Source of the DNA: Microcystis panniformis FACHB-1757
GTDB taxonomy: Bacteria > Cyanobacteriota > Cyanobacteriia > Cyanobacteriales > Microcystaceae
NCBI RefSeq assembly: GCF_001264245.1
Contig: NZ_CP011339.1
Location: 2,728,001-2,792,000 of the forward strand
DNA length: 64,000 nucleotides
Reading direction: 5' to 3'
Both the position numbers and the translations under genes were made by a program. The stretch's first letter is position 1; every line of letters starts with the position of its first letter. The notes beneath the pieces were generated by a model. It searched no databases. It had not been told where the DNA came from and was given only the letters and a program-made list of their open reading frames with translations. This document shows positions 26,330 through 36,400 of this stretch, in pieces.

Positions 26330-26512
26330 TATCGTTAGGAAAAGCGCGATACTGCCTATAGAGGGGATGTAAGACCAAAAGCTGGGCGTAAGTCCGTCTT
26401 GAGGGAATCCCCCGTGAAATAGGAAGCTCTCAACCACCTTGAGAGTAGTTCACCGGTAGAATTGGGAACTATAGAGATGAAACCCGAAAGGGTGAATCAA
26501 GTCCTTGTTTAG

Positions 26513-26641
26513 AGGGAAACCCCTGATAAATTTCAGATTGCGTTGGAGGCAAAAATGAGAGCAATTTCCGAGCATCCGGTCAAAGGGGACTATTATCGGG
26601 CATCTTTTGCCATTGTTGTTCTTGGCAGCCGAGCTAGGTAG
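26513..26641 (+). pseudogene. Possible C-terminal remnant of a gene upstream of pilH
   Basis: From 26513 a frame open to TAG 26639-26641 reads RETPDKFQIALEAKMRAISE and HPVKGDYYRASFAIVVLGSR, which looks like real protein. It ends 6 bases before the response-regulator ATG, an operon-like spacing. The upstream part would have been lost to the IS605 element. The protein is not recognised; in Synechocystis pilG precedes pilH, but this tail does not look like a receiver domain. A chance ORF is possible. Confidence 0.35.
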
Positions 26642-26647
26642 GGAGTT

Positions 26648-27013
26648 ATGAGCGAAATCTTGCTGGTAGAAGACAGCCAAACGCAACGGGAACTGATCTG
26701 TGATCTACTCCGCAATAGCGGCATCAAGGTCACGATCGCCACGGATGGGGTAGAAGCCCTCGAACATATTCAGAGAGCCAATCCCGATCTCGTCCTCCTC
26801 GATATCGTCATGCCCCGCATGAATGGTTATGAGGTGTGTCGTCGTCTCAAGTCGGATCCAAAAACCAAAAATGTCCCGGTGGTCATTTGTTCCTTGAAAG
26901 GGGAAGTCTTTGATCGCTATTGGGCCATGAAAATCGGAGCCGATGCCTACATTGTCAAGCCCTTTGAACCGATTGAGTTCATTTATACCATTAAACAACT
27001 GTTGCGCCGATAA
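26648..27013 (+). CDS. pilH: CheY-like response regulator (PilH type)
   Basis: 121 residues, a single receiver domain. The phospho-acceptor Asp is in DLVLLDIVMPRMNGYEV; the acidic pair is LLVEDSQTQRE; the conserved Lys is in AYIVKPFEPIEF. There is no output domain. Ribosome site AGGGAG lies 4 bases before the ATG. It is followed by a CheW-like gene and a large methyl-accepting protein, the order of the pilus phototaxis cluster of Synechocystis (pilG-pilH-pilI-pilJ-pilL). It should shuttle phosphate in control of type IV pili. Confidence 0.9.
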   Translation: MSEILLVEDSQTQRELICDLLRNSGIKVTIATDGVEALEHIQRANPDLVLLDIVMPRMNGYEVCRRLKSDPKTKNVPVVICSLKGEVFDRYWAMKIGADAYIVKPFEPIEFIYTIKQLLRR

Positions 27014-27104
27014 AATCGCCCTCACCAGAGACAGTGTATCTATGGTATAGGTCAAGACAGCTAAAAACGCCGCCCGAATTATTAGTTGCAAGAGAACTAA
27101 ACTC

Positions 27105-27635
27105 ATGCTTAACAACGCCGATTTTTTTACTGGTAACGCTCAAGATATCGCCCCCGACAATCAGGAATTAGAAACTCCCGTCGGTGAACTGTACTTGCGA
27201 TTTTATCTGCCCTCTCAGGAGGAGTTTGCCCTTAGTGCCGTGGGCATTGGCGAGGTAATACAGCAACCACTCGATCGGATTACCCCCATTCCCAATGCTT
27301 CACCCTTGCTTCTCGGCACGATCAATCTCCGGGGTCAAGTGATCTGGGTGGCGGATCTCGGGCAATTTTTGGGGGATAGCAGCCGCTTAAACACCGATCG
27401 AGCCGAAATTCCCATAATTGCGCTCAAAGAAGAGGAAACGATCCTCGGTTTAGCGGTGGAACGTTTGGGAGATATGGAATGGCTCGACCCAGATAAACTA
27501 GGTAGTGCCGCCAGTATTCCCGCTCAGATCGCCCCCTATGTGCAGGGGGAGTGGATTCTGGGCCAAGAATCAAAAAAAACCTTAGGACTACTCGATCATC
27601 TGGCCATACTCCGTTCTGCCCGTTGGGCGGCTTAA
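27105..27635 (+). CDS. pilI: CheW-like scaffold protein (PilI type)
   Basis: 176 residues. A CheW domain spans about 25-165: LYLRFYLPSQEEFALSAVGI, GEVIQQPLDRITPIPNASPL and LLGTINLRGQVIWVADLGQF are typical. CheW proteins couple the receptor to the histidine kinase; no kinase gene is present nearby. It lies 91 bp downstream of pilH and 89 bp upstream of pilJ, all in one direction, so co-transcription is likely. Confidence 0.9.
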   Translation: MLNNADFFTGNAQDIAPDNQELETPVGELYLRFYLPSQEEFALSAVGIGEVIQQPLDRITPIPNASPLLLGTINLRGQVIWVADLGQFLGDSSRLNTDRAEIPIIALKEEETILGLAVERLGDMEWLDPDKLGSAASIPAQIAPYVQGEWILGQESKKTLGLLDHLAILRSARWAA

Positions 27636-27724
27636 AACCTGAAAAAAATAGCAGAATAGGATTTATAGGAATTCTTTCTTGAAACTACTAACTACTTCAT
27701 TTAACTTTACTAGGGGAGGGGCAA

Positions 27725-30358
27725 ATGCCGTCAGGGACAGAATACGCAAAACTCTATAGAAAGGCTAACACCGCCTATTGCCAGGGCAACCTTGAGGATG
27801 CCGCCGTCATTGTCAAAGAGATGATCAGCAAGTATCCCGAGGATGCCAATGTCATGCTTTTACAGGGTCACATTCATCTAGGACTACAACAATACAGATT
27901 GGCGGAGGAGCGTTACGAAAAAGTGCTGCAATTGGCTAAAAATTCTCCCAATAGTTCCGATCTAGCCGATTATGCCCAGCGTGGTCTCGATCAGATTCGG
28001 CAATTGCGTTTTGAAGCCGAGGAGGGAGATTTTACGATCGCTGCTACGGAAAGCATTGCCTACAGCGAGGCAGCGTTCGATCTAGGTCAAGGTTTTAACC
28101 ATTCTCGCCCCAGGAAGTCGCAAGGGGCTGACCCCGATGGACAAAATAAAGGGCTGGATTGGAATAGTAGTCTTTTCAATGAGGAGGATCCCAGCGAGCC
28201 TACGGTAAGTAAAGTCCATTCCTATGACGATGATTTTGAGGAATCGGAGGAAACCGCCTTTAGTTCCCTTACCCTGCCGGGCCCTGGCTCTCACGGTTCC
28301 CAGTGGTCTAGCGATTCGGCGGAGGGGGAAGCCCCTTTCCCCTTTTTAGAAGCGGCGGAGATTGACTCGCTGGAGGAAGGGTGGGACGGTGAGTTAGGGT
28401 CAACGGGAGAAGCCACTTTTATGGTTTCCTCTGATCTGGGGGGAAATCCCCTGACCGGTAGAGATCAGGAGTTATCCTATAGGGATACCCTAGAAGAAAG
28501 CACTTTTGCCATTGACCTGGAATCGACCCACCCACAAGGGGCAAAAACTGGCCTTAATCAGGGCAGAGTCACTCAAAAAAGATACGAGGAAGACGAAACC
28601 GGAGATTTTGGGCAACCAGAACTCAATGATGAGGATTTAGACGGTTTTTCCCCACTGGCTCTGACGGATACGGTTCAAGGACTGGGGGACTGGGAGCTAT
28701 TTACCGGTTCGGGGGGGGAAGCTTTAAGTGGTGGTTTTCTCCCCGAACCCGGTGCGCGCCTTAATGCCAGTTCTGGTGTGGGAGAGCCTAGTTTTAATCC
28801 TTCTAGTCTAAAAATCCCCAATGACAAAAGAGATAGTCATCTTACCCATGCTTCCGAGCACTTGCTCAAGCCAGTGGTGGAAGTCAATCCGGGCAAATTA
28901 GGCTTTTTTGTCAACGCTTCTTTAGGCAAAAAGCAATTAATTTTAGCGGCTTTAGCGGGTATTACCCCGGTGGTGTTAATTTTTGCCGTTAGCACCACCT
29001 CTTGGCTTTCTGCAAAAGTTGCCCCCAAACCAGCCCCAATACCACCAGCACCAGCCAGCCTTTCTCCTTGGAGTCAACCGAAACCAGCAATGATGTTATT
29101 AACTGGATTGGGAACCTTTGCCCTGACTTGGCTAGGTTTACAGTTGCTAATTAGTCAGATTAAGCGCAGTCTCAACGATCTGCAAAGCCAATTCGATCAT
29201 CTCTCGGAAGGTAATTTTAACGCTAAAGCGACGATCTACTCGGAAGATGAATTCGGTCAACTGGCCAATCGTTTCAATCAGATGGCTCGGGTGGTGGTAA
29301 TTACCACCACGGAAGCCCAACGCCGCGCCGCCGAAACGGAACGGGAACGGGAAGACTTACAACGGCAAGTGATTCGACTTCTCGATGATGTGGAAGGAGC
29401 GGCTCGGGGAGATCTGACCGTGGAAGCGGAGGTAAGCGCCGATGTTTTAGGGGCGGTGGCCGATGCTTTTAATTTGACGATCCAAAACCTGCGCGAAATT
29501 GTCCGACAGGTGAAAAAAGCGGCAAAACAGGTGAATCAAGGCAGTACCAATAGTGAATCTTTCGCCCGCAATCAGTCTAGCGATGCCCTGCGGATGGCGG
29601 AGGAATTGGCCGTCACCCTTAATTCGGTACAGATGATGACCGACTCAATTCAACGGGTGGCGGAAAACGCCAGAGAAGCCGAAGAAGTCGCTCGCACTTC
29701 CTCGATTACCGCCCTGAAGGGGGGCGATTCCGTGGAAAGAACCGTGGCGGGAATTCTACAAATCCGCGAGACCGTATCAGAAACGGCGCGAAAAGTCAAG
29801 CGTTTGGCGGAAGCTTCCCAGGAAATCTCGAAAATTGTCGCGGTAGTCTCTCAGATTGCCTCGCGGACCAATTTATTGGCTCTTAATGCCTCGATTCAAG
29901 CGGCGCGAGCAGGAGAGGCGGGCCGGGGTTTTGCGGTTGTGGCCGATGAGGTGCGTCAGTTGGCCGATAGAGCCGCTAAATCTCTTAAGGAAATTGAACA
30001 GATCGTTTTACAGATTCAATCGGAAACGGGTTCGGTAATGATGGCGATGGAGGAAGGGATTCAACAGGTTATCGATGTCACCGAGCGCTCGGAACAGGCG
30101 AAGAAGTCCCTAGAAGATATTATCCAAGTTTCTAACCGCATCGATACGCTGGTGCGATCGATTACCGCCGATACGGTTAAACAACGGGAAAATTCCCTCA
30201 ATGTCGCCCAAGTTATGCAGTCGGTGGAGTTAACTGCTCAGGAAACTTCCCAAGAATCCCAACGGGTGGCGGGTTCTCTGCAAAAATTGGTGAGTATCTC
30301 CCGGGAGCTGCTTTCTTCGGTAGAACGGTTTAAGGTAGACTCAGAGGATGATCGATAA
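27725..30358 (+). CDS. pilJ: Methyl-accepting chemotaxis protein with TPR head (PilJ type)
   Basis: 877 residues. TPR-like repeats occupy about 1-95 (YCQGNLEDAAVIVKEMISKY, LGLQQYRLAEERYEKVLQLA). An acidic, low-complexity stretch follows to ~390. Membrane segments are near 404-427 (LILAALAGITPVVLIFAV) and 455-475 with a proline-rich link between. A HAMP domain (FDHLSEGNFNAKATIYSEDE) and a second HAMP-like unit (DDVEGAARGDLTVEAEVSAD) precede the signalling hairpin, whose tip is RTNLLALNASIQAARAGEAG. So the long N-terminal part is cytoplasmic with only a short outer loop, as in Synechocystis PilJ. GGGGAGGGG lies 5 bases upstream. Confidence 0.92.
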   Translation: MPSGTEYAKLYRKANTAYCQGNLEDAAVIVKEMISKYPEDANVMLLQGHIHLGLQQYRLAEERYEKVLQLAKNSPNSSDLADYAQRGLDQIRQLRFEAEEGDFTIAATESIAYSEAAFDLGQGFNHSRPRKSQGADPDGQNKGLDWNSSLFNEEDPSEPTVSKVHSYDDDFEESEETAFSSLTLPGPGSHGSQWSSDSAEGEAPFPFLEAAEIDSLEEGWDGELGSTGEATFMVSSDLGGNPLTGRDQELSYRDTLEESTFAIDLESTHPQGAKTGLNQGRVTQKRYEEDETGDFGQPELNDEDLDGFSPLALTDTVQGLGDWELFTGSGGEALSGGFLPEPGARLNASSGVGEPSFNPSSLKIPNDKRDSHLTHASEHLLKPVVEVNPGKLGFFVNASLGKKQLILAALAGITPVVLIFAVSTTSWLSAKVAPKPAPIPPAPASLSPWSQPKPAMMLLTGLGTFALTWLGLQLLISQIKRSLNDLQSQFDHLSEGNFNAKATIYSEDEFGQLANRFNQMARVVVITTTEAQRRAAETEREREDLQRQVIRLLDDVEGAARGDLTVEAEVSADVLGAVADAFNLTIQNLREIVRQVKKAAKQVNQGSTNSESFARNQSSDALRMAEELAVTLNSVQMMTDSIQRVAENAREAEEVARTSSITALKGGDSVERTVAGILQIRETVSETARKVKRLAEASQEISKIVAVVSQIASRTNLLALNASIQAARAGEAGRGFAVVADEVRQLADRAAKSLKEIEQIVLQIQSETGSVMMAMEEGIQQVIDVTERSEQAKKSLEDIIQVSNRIDTLVRSITADTVKQRENSLNVAQVMQSVELTAQETSQESQRVAGSLQKLVSISRELLSSVERFKVDSEDDR

Positions 30359-30431
30359 TCGGTGAGCGCTAATCAGTGGGTTATTGATTAGCCGCTATCC
30401 CTCAAGATTGACCGCTAGAGTGAGTAAAGTT

Positions 30432-31643
30432 ATGCCTAAACTTAGTCTCTGCATGATTGTCAAAAATGAAGCCGAAAATCTCCGGCGCTGTTTGGATAGC
30501 GTTAAAGGGGTGGTGGATGAGATGATCGTTATGGATACGGGTTCGACCGATGATACGATCGCTATTGCTCAAAGTTACAGTGCCATAGTTCCTAGCTACG
30601 ATTGGCGGGGTAATTTTTCCGATGCCAGAAATGAGGCTTTAAAATATGTTACTGGCGATTGGATTTTAGTCCTTGATGCCGATGAGGAATTAAATCCGGC
30701 TATCGTACCGAAAATGCGTCGGGCAATGGAAAAAGAGGAAAATTTAGTGATTAATTTAATCCGCCATGAAATCGGAGCCATACAATCACCTTATTCTCTA
30801 ATTTCGCGGCTATTTCGCCGACATCCTCAGGTCACTTTTACCCGTCCCTATCACTCAATTATTGATGATAATGTGGCTATTTTATTAAAAAAAGAGCCTA
30901 ATTGGAAAATAGTTGAACTGCCAGAAATTGCTATCTTTCACTACGGTTACACCGTCGATAAAATAGCCAGCTTAGATAAGTTTGAACGGGCAAGAAAAGC
31001 GATGGAGGGTTTTTATCAGCAACATCCTCACGATCCCTATGTGTGTAGTAAATTGGGAGGGTTATATCTGAAGATTGGCAGGGATAAAGAGGGTTTTAAG
31101 CTGCTCAAACACGGTTTAAAATGCCATGGCTCTAATCCGCATATTTTATACGAGTTGTATTATCATCTCGCTAATTATTATTATTCAGTAGAGGAATTTA
31201 AGCAATCAGCCGATAATTTTATTAAAGCGATTAAGCAGCCAATTTTAGATAAATTAAAACTGGGTGCTTATAATAATTTCGGTGGGTTATTATACGAAGC
31301 AGAAAAATACGAAACTGCCTTATCTGTATTTGAGAAAACCGTAGAAATTGATCCTAGCTATGCCGATGGTTACTATAATTTAGGACTGGTTCTCAAACAA
31401 CTGCACCGGCTACCAGAATCGATTAAAGCTTATAAAAAAGCTCTCAAGTTAAACCCGGATAATCCCACTATTTACCAAAATCTAGGGGTTGCTTATATAG
31501 TTTTCGGTAGTTATAATGAAGCGATCGAGATTTGGCAAAAAGGCCTACAATTATTGAAAGATCAGGGTAATGTATCTCGCGCTGAAATGCTGCAAGAAAC
31601 CCTAGAAGCTCTGGGAGCAAGTGTATTGAGGGATGAACAGTAA
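30432..31643 (+). CDS. Family 2 glycosyltransferase with C-terminal TPR repeats
   Basis: 403 residues from ATG 30432 (MPKLSLCMIVKNEAENLRRC); an upstream in-frame start at 30384 adds 16 non-conserved residues. The GT-A domain covers about 1-205, with MIVMDTGSTDDT and the metal-binding DADEE in WILVLDADEELNP. TPR repeats fill the rest: AYNNFGGLLYEAEKYETALS, ADGYYNLGLVLKQLHRLPES, PTIYQNLGVAYIVFGSYNEA. Enzymes of this kind transfer sugars to proteins or surface polymers. It follows pilJ by 73 bp and may be in the same transcript. A link with pilin glycosylation is speculation. Confidence 0.88.
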   Translation: MPKLSLCMIVKNEAENLRRCLDSVKGVVDEMIVMDTGSTDDTIAIAQSYSAIVPSYDWRGNFSDARNEALKYVTGDWILVLDADEELNPAIVPKMRRAMEKEENLVINLIRHEIGAIQSPYSLISRLFRRHPQVTFTRPYHSIIDDNVAILLKKEPNWKIVELPEIAIFHYGYTVDKIASLDKFERARKAMEGFYQQHPHDPYVCSKLGGLYLKIGRDKEGFKLLKHGLKCHGSNPHILYELYYHLANYYYSVEEFKQSADNFIKAIKQPILDKLKLGAYNNFGGLLYEAEKYETALSVFEKTVEIDPSYADGYYNLGLVLKQLHRLPESIKAYKKALKLNPDNPTIYQNLGVAYIVFGSYNEAIEIWQKGLQLLKDQGNVSRAEMLQETLEALGASVLRDEQ

Positions 31644-32092
31644 CTGTTAACCGTTGTTGGCAAGATTGGGAGCAGCCACTGTACTAAAATTACCAATAGG
31701 CAGTTGAAATGCAGTACATCTGATTGCTAAAACCCTGTCTAGTCAACTCCTGTGAGGATTTTTCCGAATTAATTCTTAATAGGATTATCGAGTAGTTAGA
31801 CGCTGAAGACTTAGGGGTTTTGATAGAAATTATCAAGAGATAATTGCTCGCCGTGTAATTGACCTTGACAAGAAATGCTATAATTTCCTAGCAAGGGGGG
31901 AAATTAATCCCTCTCGGTGTTGCCGTCGCACAATTTTGTCGGTTACTGGTTCTCGTCAGCTTGTTTGTCAAAAATATACCCATTGCGGTTTGAATCGCTG
32001 CCGTTATGTCAAGATTCAATATTTCTGGCTGCAACGGAACTGGAAAATCAAATAATCTATTTCTTCAAATCTTCTTACCTTGGACAAAAATA
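31644..32092. other. Intergenic, leader of the AAA-like gene
   Basis: No gene is seen. Near 31861-31890 CTTGACAAGAAATGCTATAA resembles promoter boxes but with poor spacing (TTGACC-14-TATAAT). GGGGGGAAATTAATCCCTCTC (about 31896) may form a weak hairpin. Confidence 0.4.
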
Positions 32093-33430
32093 ATGAAATT
32101 CGAGGAAATCCAAGAGATTCTTAATGGGCAACTGCTCAAGCTTGAGAATCGCTGTCTCAATGACACAGAACAATTATTATTGCGAGGACTTTGGCAGAAA
32201 AAGAACTATCAAGAAATTGCCCAAGAAAATGGTTATAGTAGCAGCTATCTTGCCAATGTAGTTGCCCCAGGACTCTATGATAGACTCTCGCAACTGATCG
32301 GAGAAACGATCAATAAAAAAAATTTTTTATCTAGACTACAATCTCATTTTACCAACTCCACATCGCTTCAGTATTGCGGTAATGAATATCCCCAGAATGA
32401 GCGTCCAGAATACCCCGATGCTCCTGTTCCCTATAATTCTTATTATTATCTAAAACGAACAAACCTTGAAGCAAAAATTATCGAGGAGATCGGCCGATCT
32501 GGGTCGTTAGTTCGCATTAAGGCTCCCAAAAAATGGGGGAAAACGTCTTTATTATTAACAATTTTAGAGGCTTGTCAACAACGATTCGGTTATCAAATTG
32601 TTAGTTTAGATTTACAAAAAGCAGACCAAGACATTATAGCAAATTTTAACAAGTTCTTACGCTGGATTTGCCGTAATTGTGCTCGGCAGTTGAATTTAGA
32701 AGCCAAATTAGATGATTATTGGGATGAAGATATAGGAATTAAAATGAGTTGGACAATTTATTTTGAAGAGTATATTTTACGAGAGATAAAACAGCCACTG
32801 GTATTGGCTTTAGATGGAGTGCATCGAGTCTTTGAACATCCGAAAGTAGCGGAAGATTTTTTACCTTTAATCCGAGCTTGTTATGAAGAATCTAAGCGAT
32901 CTCCCCTGTGGCAGAAATTACGTTTAATTATTGTTCAATCCACAGAATCTTATGTTTCTCTGCGATTAGAACAGTCTCCTTTTAATGTGGGATTACCCAT
33001 AGAGTTACAGGGTTTTGGTCAAGAAGAAGTGGCAGAATTGGCCAAAAAATATCAATTAAATCAATTAGCCACCAACGAAATTCAACAATTGAACGACTTA
33101 GTGGGGGGACATCCTGCCTTGATTCATTTAGCGATTTATCATCTTAGCCAAGAACAAATCAGGATTGAAGATTTAATCAAATCAGCAACTACATCAACGG
33201 GGATTTATTCCTCTCATTTACAGCTGCACTGGGTCACTTTACAAAAACAACCCGAACTTGCCGATGTTTTTCAACAGATTTGTCAAGGGAATCAACCAAT
33301 AATAGTCGATCCAATTATTGCTTATAAACTTAATAGTATGGGTTTAATTAAACTCAGAGAAAATCAAGCAATTGTCAGTTGTCAGTTGTATCAAAAGTAC
33401 TTTGTAAGTCAATATACTGGTTCAGTATAA
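32093..33430 (+). CDS. AAA-like ATPase with N-terminal helical domain
   Basis: 445 residues if begun at ATG 32093 (MKFEEIQEILNGQLLKLENR); a frame opening at 32006 adds 29 unlikely residues. Residues 1-85 form a helical HTH-like domain (LRGLWQKKNYQEIAQENGYS) common before AAA-like or WD40 effectors in cyanobacteria. The AAA-like domain has a Walker A variant (IKAPKKWGKTSLLLT, about 135) and Walker B LVLALDGVHRVFEH. The C-terminal part (GLIKLRENQAIVSCQLYQKY) resembles a winged helix. It lies convergent to the 1927-residue kinase gene, which ends in the same AAA-like domain. Signalling or defence roles are both open. Confidence 0.8.
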   Translation: MKFEEIQEILNGQLLKLENRCLNDTEQLLLRGLWQKKNYQEIAQENGYSSSYLANVVAPGLYDRLSQLIGETINKKNFLSRLQSHFTNSTSLQYCGNEYPQNERPEYPDAPVPYNSYYYLKRTNLEAKIIEEIGRSGSLVRIKAPKKWGKTSLLLTILEACQQRFGYQIVSLDLQKADQDIIANFNKFLRWICRNCARQLNLEAKLDDYWDEDIGIKMSWTIYFEEYILREIKQPLVLALDGVHRVFEHPKVAEDFLPLIRACYEESKRSPLWQKLRLIIVQSTESYVSLRLEQSPFNVGLPIELQGFGQEEVAELAKKYQLNQLATNEIQQLNDLVGGHPALIHLAIYHLSQEQIRIEDLIKSATTSTGIYSSHLQLHWVTLQKQPELADVFQQICQGNQPIIVDPIIAYKLNSMGLIKLRENQAIVSCQLYQKYFVSQYTGSV

Positions 33431-33451
33431 ACAAATTTTTGAACCATGGTT

Positions 33452-36400
33452 TTAAGATAGCGATCGCTCAAGCCAATCGGTATTAAATATCGTCTGATAA
33501 ATCCGATTATGAACGTCCATTTTACCATGTCGTTTTACCACTAATCCAGATAAAAACAACTCAGGTAAATAGGGATTGTTATCAATCTGTATTGCTTCTT
33601 GATGCAGAATTTGTCGATACAAGGTTAATAATTGGGTTCGGTTTGGACTTTGAAGAAGGCGATCTTGAATAGTTTTTAAATGTTCGGGTTGATCCTGCAT
33701 CTCCCAATCTTGAATAATTTTTTCTGCTACTAAGTTGGCCAACCATTGTTCTTCTTGATTAGAGGGGATTGGTTGCTCACTATCCCGCATCAGTTGACAG
33801 AGTTTTTGAGTTAAGAAAGGTTGCCCTCCCGTCCAGCTTAAGACTTGTTTGAGCATTGTCTGAAGATTACTGACTTTTTCTGTTAACCCATATAATAAAG
33901 GTTGAGCTTCGTGTTCTTTAAAACTTGCTAATTCAATAGCGTTACCAATATTAAAAGGTGTTTTCTGGGGGTCAGTAATTAAAGCTGAAGGTGTGGTAGC
34001 ACCAAAAAAGGCAAAAGTTAGCTCTTGAAATTGAGGTTGAATCGCTCTCTGGTTATAAAAAGAACGAATTAAAGCAAAAAAGTCAGAGACATCAAATTTT
34101 AACCCTAAAATGCTATCAATTTCATCAATAAATATAACAGTCGATTGTCTAGATTGCCGCTGATTAAAATCGTCATTAACTAGAAGAAACTCTTCCATAA
34201 ATTGTCCTAATCGTTGTACAGGAGGCAGGTCTAATTGTTCATTCCACCAAGCTTTAAAAGTTTTCAATTGTTTGATTAATCCAAAACTGCGGAGCAGATC
34301 AACTGCTAATCCTTTATACCATTGTTCGGGGGTAATATTATCTGTTCCTAGCCGAGTTAAGTCAATTACTGCACATCTAATTCCCTCCTTTTGTAATTGG
34401 CTCATCATCCGCACCATTAAGCTAGATTTTCCCATTTGACGTGCATTTAAAACATAGCAAAATAGACCTTGTTTGAGAGCTTTATAAAGATTGCGATCGG
34501 CTTGTCGAACCACATAATTCGGCGCATCCATCGGTAAACTTCCCCCCACTTGATAGACAAATTTGGGAGGTTGTTCAGCACTTTTAAGCAGGTCATTTTC
34601 AAAGATAAGTTCTGCTTGAGTTGCTTTCAGTACCTCTAAAGTGTTTGTGAGTTCTTTTGTCCGTTCTTCTACTCTTTGTTCTAAGGTTTGATAGAGTCTT
34701 GAGTTATCAATAGAGATAGCAGCTTGAGCTGCTAGAATATTTAATAGTTCAACTCTTTCTGAGGTAAATGCGCCTGTTGTTAAATTATTTTCTAAATAAA
34801 CAATTCCTTTTAATTGACCTTGATTGAGTAAAGGAGTACAAAGAATAGATTTAGTTTCTTTATCCACAATATAATAATCGTTGGTAAATTGACCTTCAGA
34901 TGTGGCATCATTTAAAACGATAGTTCCTTTTGTACGAGCGACATAATTAATAATGCTAGTGGGTAAAATGGGAATTGAGTTATCATGGTCGATAGATTCT
35001 ATGGGAATTGATTGTAAGATATTAATAGTTTCTTGATCAATTGTTCCTTGAGCTTCAATGACCCAATTTCCTTCCTGTTCTAAAATCAGACAACCTTTCT
35101 GCGCTCCTGCATTTTCAATGACAATTTTCATTAAATTTGTTAGGAGATTTTCCAGTTTAATTTCTCCAGAAATTGCTTGTGAGGCTTTGAGAATAGTGGT
35201 TAAATCAAGAACTGCTCCATCATTACCAGTAGTTGAAATAGTGGTACTCAGTCCTTTAGATTTGTTTTCATTGCTGATACCTAATAAATATTGAGGGTAT
35301 TCTTCTTCTAATTGTTTAACTTTGGCCTTTGCACCCCAACGAATGTAACAATGATAGGCATTTCTGAGGTATAATTTCCCGATTTCTTCTCTACCTAAAG
35401 TAAAATAAAATTCAGAGGCACGTTCATAAGCTAAAGCCTCTTCATGGATAAATTCGTATTTTTTTGCTCCTTGAATGGCTTTTTCATAAAATTCTTGAGC
35501 TTCCCAATTTTGACCTAAGACTCTCGCTTTTTCTGCTTCGACTAAATCATATTTATGTTGAAAATTTGCTGGACAATGACTTGCCCATTTTGCCATATTT
35601 TTCTGATTGTTATCTACTTGTTGTAGTAATTTTCTTTGATCATTTTGCTCTGTGTCATGATAATAAGCTAGAAAACTCAAAGATGAATAGAAATTATGTT
35701 GAGGAGAAATCAAAAATGAGTTTATAGTTGGGTTTGAAATATATTGAAGTCCTCTTTCTCCATAAGTAACTGCCGACTTGTAAATCTTAAGAAGATAAAA
35801 TAATAATAGTTTAGCAAAGTAAATCAGAAAAAGTAACCATTCATTGTTAGTCTGATTTAATTGGTCTAAAACTGCATTTTCTTCTTCAGGGGATTTACCG
35901 ACAAATAAAGCAATTTCTTTTTTTAAGCTTTTTTGTAAATTATTGACTATATTATAAGAAATTTCTTGGTAAAAAGAGGAAAAAGTTTGCTTGAGTTTTT
36001 TAATAACTCGATTATACTTGATATATTCCTGTTCAACTTCTTCCAAATGATAACCTCCCAACAGTCTATAAATACAATAGTCTATAGCTACATAAGAGGC
36101 AAACTGGTTATCCCCTACATCTAAACCGATTTGAAAACTCTTTAGTAACTCGTTATCGATCTCTTTATTTCTCAGATACTCTTTCCAGTGATATATACAT
36201 CCATAATGTGTCTGTATAATAAGAGCTTGTACTTGACGAATATTATATTTATCGAGCAATTTAAGGGCTAATTTACCAAATTCATATCCTAAATTATAAT
36301 TATTGATAGAGCCACATAATATCATTCCATAGTAGCTATATGTTGCTGCTGATTCAGGAGAATTTCCATGGTTGATAAATAAATCAATCTGTTTGAGGAT

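Larger units (their letters stand above)
24394..26361 (+). pseudogene. IS605-type tnpB destroyed by nested insertions
   Basis: The pieces read in order as one TnpB: MYKAYKFRLKPN-TEQEIALAKSFGCGRW, FSLNLCQETYKTRGKGLTR, LKLPKIGLVYCVRHWEF, AIGIDLGLNHFAITSNG (RuvC Asp), IAVENLNVKGMV (Glu) and THDRDINAAINIRNEA (Asp). It is interrupted by MITEs at 24431-24521, 25492-25582 and 26229-26329, a larger element at 24845-25388 (itself hit twice), a ~45-bp repeat near 25618-25661, and single-base frameshifts near 24568 and 26075. Taking out each IS630-type MITE with one TA rejoins the codons exactly. Confidence 0.92.
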
